A stretch of DNA of 31,572 nt from a virus: the IMG/VR virus record IMGVR_UViG_3300013307_000038, positions 1-31,572 of that record; one strand, given 5' to 3'. A program made the position numbers and the translations under genes. Below, in pieces: positions 20,715-28,176 of this stretch. Positions within the stretch are counted from its first letter, which is position 1. The number at the start of each line of letters is the position of its first letter. The notes below the pieces were generated by a model that made no database searches, was not told where the DNA came from, and was given only the letters and a program-made list of their open reading frames with translations.

Positions 20715-21018
20715 GAACATCTCAGTGATCACTGTTCAGGGGCGGCTCGTCGATGACAACGGGCCGCTCTCTGGGCAGATCTGGTTCATCCCCACCAAGC
20801 CCGCCTTCACCTATGGAGACAAGCTCTTCGCGGTGAAAGGCGGGCATTGTTGTCTGCACGACGGGACGTTCAGCGTCGAACTGACCCCGACAGACACCTT
20901 CTCAGGACAACCCTTCTACTACGACGTGTACTTCGAGACCATTCACTGGCGACTCAAGGTCGAAGGTGAAGGTGAAGTACAGCTTGCTGACCTGCTACCC
21001 AAGAAGGCGGATAGTTGA
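20713..21018 (+). CDS. Small beta-sandwich protein before the large terminase
   Basis: The protein has 101 residues from ATG 20713, or 97 from GTG 20725. The sequence is strand-rich (VITVQGRLVDDNGPLSGQIW, GTFSVELTPTD, FYYDVYFETI), typical of an Ig-like or transthyretin-like beta-sandwich. Comparable domains occur in minor tail and head-decoration proteins. No Shine-Dalgarno precedes ATG 20713, and that codon overlaps the promoter-like element. If the element is real, the transcript would begin near 20721 and translation would have to use GTG 20725. Its stop overlaps the TTG start of the terminase gene. Confidence 0.65.
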   Translation: MNISVITVQGRLVDDNGPLSGQIWFIPTKPAFTYGDKLFAVKGGHCCLHDGTFSVELTPTDTFSGQPFYYDVYFETIHWRLKVEGEGEVQLADLLPKKADS

Positions 21019-22514
21019 GCCTCTACCTGGAGCGTGAGCCCAGGACCGATGAGGAGCTGTACCACCTGGTCAAGGTGATGTGGGGTCACACGATCCCGCG
21101 CACCAAGGTCTGTGCCGACCACGACGCTCCCTTCGATGCCTTCGCGACCGCCTACTTCAACCGCGAGCCACAGATCCTGATCCACGGTTCGCGTGGTTTG
21201 TCCGGTAAGTCCCGGACGATGTCGATCCTCGGATTGTCGATGGCAGCTATCAAGGGCTCGGACGTGAACATCCTCGGGGGCTCACTGAACCAGTCCCAGA
21301 ACATCCACGACACGATGCGTGACGCCTGGGAGCATCGCAACGCTCCGTCGTACTTGGTTCAAGACGAGTCGATGTCGCTGATCCGACTCACCAACGGCGC
21401 GAAGATCCGACCGCTGACGGCTTCCCAGAAGACTGTCCGTGGCCCGCACCCGCCGACGCTGCTGCTCGATGAGATCGACGAGATGGACCAGGCCATCTTC
21501 GACGCGGCCAAGGGTCAGCCGATGCCGCAGACCAACAAGGTCACCGGGGACTACATCCAGGCGCAGACCGCGATGTCGAGCACCTGGCAGTACCCGGACA
21601 AGACCTTCGCCAACGAGTACAAGCGGTTCCAGGAGGAGGGTCTGCCGATCTTCACCTGGTGCTTCCGGGAGACCTCCAACCCAGTCGACGGCTGGCTGGA
21701 CCCCAGCTTCATCGAGCAGAAGAAGCGCGAGATCCCTGCCGAGATGTGGCGGGTGGAGTACGAGCTGGGTGAGCCGAGCATCGGCAACCGTGCCTTCGAC
21801 TCAGAGAAGGTCGAGGAGTGCTTCAGCCTGCCGACTGAGGCGATCAAGAAGAAGGTCGCCAAGGACTACGAGGAGTACCAGTTCGCCGAGCCCCGGATGG
21901 ACACCGACTACGTGGTGGCTGCGGACTGGGCCAAGGCTCAAGACTTCACCGTGTTCACCGTGTACGCCTGCTCGCAGATGCCCGCGCGGGTGGTCTACTG
22001 GGTGAAGATGAGGCGACGCCCCTACCCGGTGATGATCGAGCACTTCAACCGGCTGATCAAGGCCTACCGAGCTGAAGCCATCCACGACGCCACCGGACTA
22101 GGGGGCGTGGTTGCCGACTACATCGACACCCGCGCCTATGGGTTTGTGATGAGCGGGATGGTCCGCGACAACATGCTCAGTGAGTACATCAACGCAGTGG
22201 AGAACGGGAAGGTCCGGGCTCCTCGGATCGACAGCTTCTACAAGGCGCACCTGTACTGCTCGGTCGAGGATGTCTACTCGCGCGGTAAGGAGTTCCACCT
22301 GCCTGACGAGGTCTGCTCAATGGCGCTGGGCTGGAACCTGATCGGGCACCGGGCGATTGCCGCCGATCCGCTCACCTTCGCTGGCGACGGCAAGCAGAAC
22401 TGGATGGCGACCTCGGTTGAGCACAACAGGGCCGCTGACCGGAAGAGCGGCTGGATCGGCGAGGCTCACAACAAGACCAAGGAAGCAGAGTCCGAGTTCA
22501 GCTTCATGGTGTGA
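21015..22514 (+). CDS. terL: Terminase large subunit
   Basis: The protein has 499 residues from TTG 21015, which overlaps the previous TGA and follows AAGGCGG. The ATPase part has a terminase-type Walker A (SRGLSGKS, K65) and Walker B (TLLLDEIDEM, D152-E153). The nuclease part, of RNase H fold, begins with VVAADWAKAQDF (D304) and includes AIHDATGLGG (D358). It drives ATP-powered DNA packaging into the prohead and cuts the concatemer. The candidate small subunit is about 10.5 kb upstream, not adjacent. The 3' end overlaps the antisense HNH gene by 11 nt. Confidence 0.9.
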   Translation: MSLYLEREPRTDEELYHLVKVMWGHTIPRTKVCADHDAPFDAFATAYFNREPQILIHGSRGLSGKSRTMSILGLSMAAIKGSDVNILGGSLNQSQNIHDTMRDAWEHRNAPSYLVQDESMSLIRLTNGAKIRPLTASQKTVRGPHPPTLLLDEIDEMDQAIFDAAKGQPMPQTNKVTGDYIQAQTAMSSTWQYPDKTFANEYKRFQEEGLPIFTWCFRETSNPVDGWLDPSFIEQKKREIPAEMWRVEYELGEPSIGNRAFDSEKVEECFSLPTEAIKKKVAKDYEEYQFAEPRMDTDYVVAADWAKAQDFTVFTVYACSQMPARVVYWVKMRRRPYPVMIEHFNRLIKAYRAEAIHDATGLGGVVADYIDTRAYGFVMSGMVRDNMLSEYINAVENGKVRAPRIDSFYKAHLYCSVEDVYSRGKEFHLPDEVCSMALGWNLIGHRAIAADPLTFAGDGKQNWMATSVEHNRAADRKSGWIGEAHNKTKEAESEFSFMV

Positions 22515-22827
22515 GGAGGCGGATCTTCTCCTCGACGTACCACTGGTAGGTGCGTTCGGCCTCAGCCTTGGCAGCTCTGCCGATGTGGTCAGGTTGGCGA
22601 TGTTCACCCAGCAGCCAGTACAGCCAGGCGTGGATGGAGTCGTGACAACTGGAACAGACCCACAGCGACGGGCCGTAGAGGATCTTCCCGTAGAGCTGGT
22701 TCTGAAGGAACACTGGCTTCTGGTGGTGGTACTCGGTCATCACCGGACGAGGAGCGTGGTAGTCCACCAGTTCGCACGGATGCTCTGTGAAGAAGGCAGT
22801 CCGTTGTTCCGGGTTCACGACATACAC
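22504..22827 (-). CDS. Antisense HNH endonuclease-like protein
   Basis: The protein has 107 residues from GTG 22827, or 104 from GTG 22818. H34-H35 (EYHHQKPVF) and the zinc/His cluster C58, C61, H62 and H66 (WVCSSCHDSIHAWLYWLL) form an HNH-type core, followed by an Arg/Lys/Glu helix. It lies on the minus strand between the large terminase and the portal. HNH proteins beside terminases help cut cos sites in some phages, but those are usually on the same strand. A TATCGT box ends 7 nt before GTG 22818 on this strand, and no Shine-Dalgarno is seen, so leaderless expression is possible. Confidence 0.7.
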   Translation of the reverse strand: MYVVNPEQRTAFFTEHPCELVDYHAPRPVMTEYHHQKPVFLQNQLYGKILYGPSLWVCSSCHDSIHAWLYWLLGEHRQPDHIGRAAKAEAERTYQWYVEEKIRLLTP

Positions 22828-22879
22828 GATACGCGCGTTACAGCCCGGTGGGGCTCGACACCTGTAGGAGACTGAGGGT

Positions 22880-24715
22880 ATGACGGTGCAGCGGAATGTC
22901 TCAGAGACCTGGGAGGACCTGGCCGACTCTGAGAAGATTCCTCAGGCTGGCCCGATGCAAGAGCTTGGTGTCACCGGCATCAAGCGCACTGGCGGGTACA
23001 TCGACGAGGAGTTCCTGCCTGCACTCCGAGGCCGCAAGGCGGTCCGGGTCTTCCGGGAGATGTCGACCAACGACTCGATGGTCGGCGCGCTGCTGTTCGC
23101 CATCGACAAGCTGGTCCGCGAGGTGGAGTGGCGAGTCGTCCCGGCTGACCAGACCGAAGAGAACGTGATGGCTCAGGAGTTCCTTGAGTCGTGCATGGAG
23201 GACATGTCCCACTCCTGGGACGACTTCATCGGTGAGGTCCTGACCATGCTGGTCTACGGCTGGTCCTGGCACGAGGTGGTCTTCAAGCGTCGCCTGGGCC
23301 CGTGGCAGAAGGACCCGGCCAAGCGGTCCAAGTACGAGGACGGGATGATCGGCTGGCGGAAGATGCCGATCCGCGCCCAAGAGACGCTGATGCGCTGGGC
23401 CTTCGATGACTCTGGCGGGATCAAGGGCATGATCCAGATGGCCCCGCCGAAGTACACCCAGACCGCGCTGCCCATCGAGAAGTGCCTGTTGTTCCGCACC
23501 TCGATCTCCAAGGGCAACCCGGAGGGCCAGTCTCTGCTCCGGAGCGCCTACCGGTCCTGGTACATGAAGAAGCGCCTCGAAGAGTTCGAGGCCATCGGTG
23601 TGGAGCGTGACCTGGCCGGTATGCCGGTGGGTCGGGTGCCTGCGGAGTTCCTCCGGGCCCAGCCGGGTACCGAGCAGGCCAAGACCGTCGACGCCTTCCG
23701 CAAGATGGTGCGCGGGGTGCGTCGGGACGAGAACGAGGGGATCATCCTCCCCACCCAGTACGACCGGGACACCAAGCAGCCGCTGTTCGACTTCGAGCTG
23801 ATGAGCGCCGGTGGCTCTCGGGCCTTCGACACCAACGCGATCATCCAGCGCTACGAGCAGCGCATCCTGATGTCCGTTCTGGCCGACTTCATCCTGGTTG
23901 GTCACCAGGACACTGGCTCCTACGCGCTGCACACCGACAAGACCGGCATCTTCCGGGCGGCGCTGAACGCGATCACCAAGACCATCGCCGACACCCTGAA
24001 CCGGCACGCGGTGCCCAAGCTGTTCGAGGTCAACGGCTGGAAGCTTGATGAACTGCCGAAGTTCGAGCCCACCGACATCGACCCGCCCGACCTCAACGAG
24101 CTGGCCTCCTTCATCACTGCTACCGCTGGCGCGGGCATGCAGTGGTTCCCGGACCCGGAGCTGGAGAAGTTCCTGCGCGACATCGCTCGGCTGCCTGAGA
24201 TGACCGACGAGACCGTCGAGTTCAAGCGCCAGCTCCTGATGCAGAACCAGGCGATGGAGTTCGCGACCAACCAGATGGGCCTGATCGGCATGAAGCAGAA
24301 GGCCGAGATGACTGCCCAGGGGATGACCCCGGAGCAGGCCGAGATGGCTTCGCAGCAGCCGACCAGCGACATGATGGCCCAGCAGGCGCAGGCTGAGCAG
24401 GACGGTGAACTGGTACGCCGCGCTCACCCGGTGGGCCAGCAGGACATGGCGATGCAGCAGCAGCAGATGGACATGGCTAACCAGCCACCGCCTGAGGACC
24501 CGAACGCTGCCAAGCAGCACGCCCGGGACAAGGAGAAGATGACTCTCCAGGAGCGTCAGGCCCAGGCAGCCCACGGTCGGGAGAAGGAGAAGATGAAGCT
24601 CTCCGACCAGGTCCAGGCCAATCAGCACAAGCGCAAGATCGAGCAGATGCGCGAGCAACTGAAGGCGGCTCAGAAGAAGCCCGCTCAGAAGCCGCCGCCG
24701 AAGAAGGGGAAGTGA
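22880..24715 (+). CDS. Portal protein (Mu gp29-like)
   Basis: The protein has 611 residues. The core, to about residue 440, fits the Mu gp29/DUF935 portal family: VFREMSTNDSMVGALLFAID near residue 57, then VEWRVVPA, WSWHEVVFKRR and LLRSAYRSWYMKK. Twelve copies should form the ring through which DNA enters and leaves the capsid. From about residue 457 a long tail rich in Gln, Met, Lys and Glu follows, with coiled-coil character and a basic Pro/Lys end (KKPAQKPPPKKGK). This extension may lie inside the capsid. It follows the terminase and antisense HNH gene and overlaps the next gene by 4 nt. Confidence 0.88.
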   Translation: MTVQRNVSETWEDLADSEKIPQAGPMQELGVTGIKRTGGYIDEEFLPALRGRKAVRVFREMSTNDSMVGALLFAIDKLVREVEWRVVPADQTEENVMAQEFLESCMEDMSHSWDDFIGEVLTMLVYGWSWHEVVFKRRLGPWQKDPAKRSKYEDGMIGWRKMPIRAQETLMRWAFDDSGGIKGMIQMAPPKYTQTALPIEKCLLFRTSISKGNPEGQSLLRSAYRSWYMKKRLEEFEAIGVERDLAGMPVGRVPAEFLRAQPGTEQAKTVDAFRKMVRGVRRDENEGIILPTQYDRDTKQPLFDFELMSAGGSRAFDTNAIIQRYEQRILMSVLADFILVGHQDTGSYALHTDKTGIFRAALNAITKTIADTLNRHAVPKLFEVNGWKLDELPKFEPTDIDPPDLNELASFITATAGAGMQWFPDPELEKFLRDIARLPEMTDETVEFKRQLLMQNQAMEFATNQMGLIGMKQKAEMTAQGMTPEQAEMASQQPTSDMMAQQAQAEQDGELVRRAHPVGQQDMAMQQQQMDMANQPPPEDPNAAKQHARDKEKMTLQERQAQAAHGREKEKMKLSDQVQANQHKRKIEQMREQLKAAQKKPAQKPPPKKGK

Positions 24716-27700
24716 TGGGACGGTACAAGTCCGTAGTTGATGGCGTGCTGCTTCCGCTCGGTACCGGTACGGCTGCGGCGGTGATCGCCAACCAGCTCCC
24801 GCAGAACCAGCGCAGCACCAAGAAGGTGCTCGAAGCCAAGGACAAGAAGCTCAAGAAGGTCGAGGCGAAGTTCGAGAAGAGCGCGGACTTCAACGAGCGC
24901 GCTGCTCAGGAGGCCTTCGATCTGGTGATGAAGATGGACACCGAGACCGCTCGGGTGTTCACCTCGATGATCGTGGCTGATGTGGTTGAAGAGACCATTG
25001 AGAAGAACCTGCGCACCTTCCAGGGTCGACTGGATCGGGTAGTGGCCAAGCGCGAGGACCAGATCAAGAAGGCGCTGGTTCGGGTGGCGATGGAGAGCCC
25101 AGAGAAGGCGCTGCCGTACGCCAAGGCGCTCACCGAGATCACCAAGGCCAAGACCCCCTACGACTACGGCTACCGGTTCCAAGAGTCTGACTTCAACCGC
25201 GACCCTTCCACGGGGCAGTTCCGGATGAAGGTCAAGCACACGATGGCCAAGCCGGTCTCGGAGAAGCAGGCTCCTGCGGTGATCGGCACCAAGAACCCTC
25301 AGGGTCTCAAGGGCAAGGACCTGGCGCGCTACCAGGATGAGTACCGCCAGGTGGCTGGCTTCTTGGACTCGGTGAGCCACTCGATGGGTCTGGACAACGC
25401 CAACGTCGTGATGCACCTGCGCGACCGGACCACCGGTGAGCGTTGGGTCGAGCCGGTCTTCTCCAAGAAGCCGCCCAAGGACATCATGGAGAACCCCAAC
25501 ATCGAGGTCCAGGCGATGCAGGCGCGCCCGACCACGCTGACGGTGGGTGGGGCTGCCTTCGGGCTCTCCACGGCCCTGGGTGGTCAGCCCAGCGGTCCCT
25601 ACGACGGTCATGGCGCTGCTGGTGCAGCCCGTGGCTTCGACGACTTCGCCACCTCGTGGATGAGCACTGACCGAGACGACGCGAAGAACTCCAACGCCCG
25701 TACCTACCGGCGTGTCGAGGCTGGCTCGAAGTACCTGGGCCAGATTGCCCCGGCAGGCTCCAAGCTTCAGATGGCGGCTGCCTTCGGACAGTTCGCTGGC
25801 GAGATGGGCCCGCAGGCCGAGATGGTGATCGGCCCGTCCGCGCGCAAGACCGCCTACCGCTACCGGGGCACCGAGAAGACCCCGGACGCTGACCTGGTTC
25901 GCGCCTACGAGCTGGCGGTCAACCGCGCCAAGCAGAGTTCAGTGATGGAGGCGCGGTCTGGCCCGCGCAGGCTCACTGAGCGTCCGATGGGTTCGGGACA
26001 CACTCCGGTCACTCAGCGGGCGCAGGAGATCCAAGCTCAGCGGCGTAGTCCTACCTGGGCCGAGCGTGAGCCGGGGCGTGCAGAGATCGTCGGCTATCTC
26101 CAGAAGAACAAGCTCCCCAACGAGGAACTGTCGGAGCTGCAACTGGCCTCTGGGCACACCCCGCCGTCTGAGGGTGTGATGCTCAACCGCGACGGGCAGA
26201 TTGTCACTCAGGCGGTCGGCTACGCCGATGACCACTACCTGCCGTTCAACCTCAAGCACCTCAAGGAACTCAAGGGCGGGGAGTACATCCGGACCCGGTC
26301 CTACGGTGGTCTGACTTCAGAGGATGTCTACACCGGGCTGGTCTCCGGTGCACGTCGAGTGACCGTGGTCTCCCACAACGGTGTGTTCACGATGGAGTTC
26401 GAGCCGGACTTCCGTGGTGGGCGTCGGCACAACGACAAGGCGCGTCGGATGACCCGGCGCTACGAGCAGATCCTCGATGCGGTTCAGTCCGGGCAGATCA
26501 GCCGTCGTGGGGTGGACCCGCTGATCCGGCGCAAGATCATCGACAACGTCCGCGCGGAGTTCCCCAACGAGTCGCCTGCCACCGTCCAGCGGACGATCAA
26601 CCAGCGAATCGAGGCCTACAAGTCTGACCCGGAACTGACCCCTGAGGATGAGGAGCTGATCAACGAACTGGCGCTGCGTCGTGCGGCGCAGGAGGGTCGG
26701 CCTTCGCGGGACGCCCAGGAGTACATCGAGCAGATCACCAACGACCGGATGCAGGCTAAGGCGCTCCGGTTCCAGCTCGACGGTCCCGGCTACAAGGCTG
26801 CACAGGATGCGTTGCGAGAGCAGTTCCCGTACTACATCACGACCGACGCTCACGTCCGTGGGCCCAAGGACACGATCAACCCGACCAAGGACCGGGGCTA
26901 TGTTGAGCCGGGTCGGATTCGGCCTACCGAGGCGCGAGGTGCTGGTCTGTACGGCACCGATGTCAACCCTGGCATCAAGCGCGAGGGGCTGCGAGCGTCG
27001 ACAGCTTCCCACGTCGACTACCAGGGTGCGGGCGCGGTACGCCGAGGTGGCACCCCGAACGGTGGTCCTGGGCCACAGGCAGAGGCTCCTACCGAGGGCA
27101 AGCCTGAGGTGCTGCCCAAGGACCGGGCCAAGGAGATCATCCAGCGGGCTCGGTACGCCGACGCTGCTGAGGAGATCCACCGGGTGTTCAACAACCCGCG
27201 TGTGATCCACCCCGACGACATCAAGCAGTTCCCGCTGCTTCAGCTCCCGGCTGAGGAGTTCCGAGCACGGGCTAACGACCCGCAGGGTGCGCGTGAGGTC
27301 AGCGCGCTGTTCAACGAGCTGAACCAGCCTGCCAACCGCGAAGAGCTTCAGCGCACTGGTCAGATCGAGGCGATCCGGGCGCTGGACAACTACGCGCGGG
27401 CTGCTGGTGGGGCAGACGCCAAGGAGTACGAGCCGTCCCTGGGGCTGCACTGGTCGGCTCAGCCGATGAAGTTCCCTGGTCGGGCCTACCAGCCCGGTGC
27501 CTCGCTGGACGAGCGTCAGGCCGAGGTGCGCAAGATCAACGAGCGCACCAAGAGCGTGCTCACCGGTCGGAACCTGTCCTCGCTCAATGACGATGAGATG
27601 CGTCGGGAGGTCGAGGCGCTGGCTGAGGTCTACCGGGTGGTCAAGGACAACCCGGATCTCCAGGGTCGTGACGAAGCCGGGGCGCAGGCGCGTAAGGACA

Positions 27701-28176
27701 TCGCTGCTGGGCTGCCCAGCCTTCAGGGGCTGGACCGGAATGCGGTCGAGCTGATGCTGGAGAGGCCGCAGAAGCTGGAGAAGCGGATCGAGGATGTACA
27801 CCGGATGCGTGCGCTGATGTCCACCTTCCAGGGCATGGACCGGGCTCAGTTCACCGCCCGCGATGTCCCGGTGCCTGAAGCGCAGTTCATCCGGCCTGAG
27901 CCGCGTACGCCTGAGCAGGCTGCTCGGACTCACGAGGCTGCTCAGAGCCTGGTCGGTGACACCTTGCAGATGATCAAGGACAACCTCCGCGCCGGGTACT
28001 ACGACCACGATCCGGACCTGAAGGAAGAGGTTCGCCAGCACGTAGCTGACGGCACCTCCATGCTGATGGCTATGGACGATCCTGGGTTCGACACTGCGGA
28101 GGCCACCACCTGGGTTCAGGACGGGTTCGCGCTTCAAGAGCGGGCTAGGCAGCGCCGGAACAGGCCCGCACATTGA
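24715..28176 (+). CDS. Large virion-type protein of unknown function
   Basis: The protein has 1153 residues from ATG 24715 (GTG 24712 is equally open) after GAAGGGGAAG. It is not recognised. The start has a Gly/Ala-rich hydrophobic stretch (GVLLPLGTGTAAAVIANQ), then a Lys-rich coil and KSADFNERAAQ. A central part near residues 525-590 is better ordered (GGEYIRTRSYGGLTSEDVYT; RVTVVSHNGVFTMEFEPDF). Much of the second half is charged helix with many Arg, Glu and Gln residues. It lies between portal and MuF-type genes and overlaps both, so it is probably a head-associated or internally packaged protein. No catalytic motif is visible. Confidence 0.7.
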   Translation: MGRYKSVVDGVLLPLGTGTAAAVIANQLPQNQRSTKKVLEAKDKKLKKVEAKFEKSADFNERAAQEAFDLVMKMDTETARVFTSMIVADVVEETIEKNLRTFQGRLDRVVAKREDQIKKALVRVAMESPEKALPYAKALTEITKAKTPYDYGYRFQESDFNRDPSTGQFRMKVKHTMAKPVSEKQAPAVIGTKNPQGLKGKDLARYQDEYRQVAGFLDSVSHSMGLDNANVVMHLRDRTTGERWVEPVFSKKPPKDIMENPNIEVQAMQARPTTLTVGGAAFGLSTALGGQPSGPYDGHGAAGAARGFDDFATSWMSTDRDDAKNSNARTYRRVEAGSKYLGQIAPAGSKLQMAAAFGQFAGEMGPQAEMVIGPSARKTAYRYRGTEKTPDADLVRAYELAVNRAKQSSVMEARSGPRRLTERPMGSGHTPVTQRAQEIQAQRRSPTWAEREPGRAEIVGYLQKNKLPNEELSELQLASGHTPPSEGVMLNRDGQIVTQAVGYADDHYLPFNLKHLKELKGGEYIRTRSYGGLTSEDVYTGLVSGARRVTVVSHNGVFTMEFEPDFRGGRRHNDKARRMTRRYEQILDAVQSGQISRRGVDPLIRRKIIDNVRAEFPNESPATVQRTINQRIEAYKSDPELTPEDEELINELALRRAAQEGRPSRDAQEYIEQITNDRMQAKALRFQLDGPGYKAAQDALREQFPYYITTDAHVRGPKDTINPTKDRGYVEPGRIRPTEARGAGLYGTDVNPGIKREGLRASTASHVDYQGAGAVRRGGTPNGGPGPQAEAPTEGKPEVLPKDRAKEIIQRARYADAAEEIHRVFNNPRVIHPDDIKQFPLLQLPAEEFRARANDPQGAREVSALFNELNQPANREELQRTGQIEAIRALDNYARAAGGADAKEYEPSLGLHWSAQPMKFPGRAYQPGASLDERQAEVRKINERTKSVLTGRNLSSLNDDEMRREVEALAEVYRVVKDNPDLQGRDEAGAQARKDIAAGLPSLQGLDRNAVELMLERPQKLEKRIEDVHRMRALMSTFQGMDRAQFTARDVPVPEAQFIRPEPRTPEQAARTHEAAQSLVGDTLQMIKDNLRAGYYDHDPDLKEEVRQHVADGTSMLMAMDDPGFDTAEATTWVQDGFALQERARQRRNRPAH

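Noticed and set aside
22513-22533. GAGGAG...CTCCTC hairpin at the convergent terminase/HNH ends
   Set aside because: Only 6-bp arms and no T-tract. It could be a weak bidirectional terminator but is near chance level.
22901-24658. 585-residue antisense reading frame inside the portal gene
   Set aside because: It is a shadow of GC3-rich coding DNA: Leu/Val/Arg/His-rich composition, no motifs, and the + strand portal is clear.
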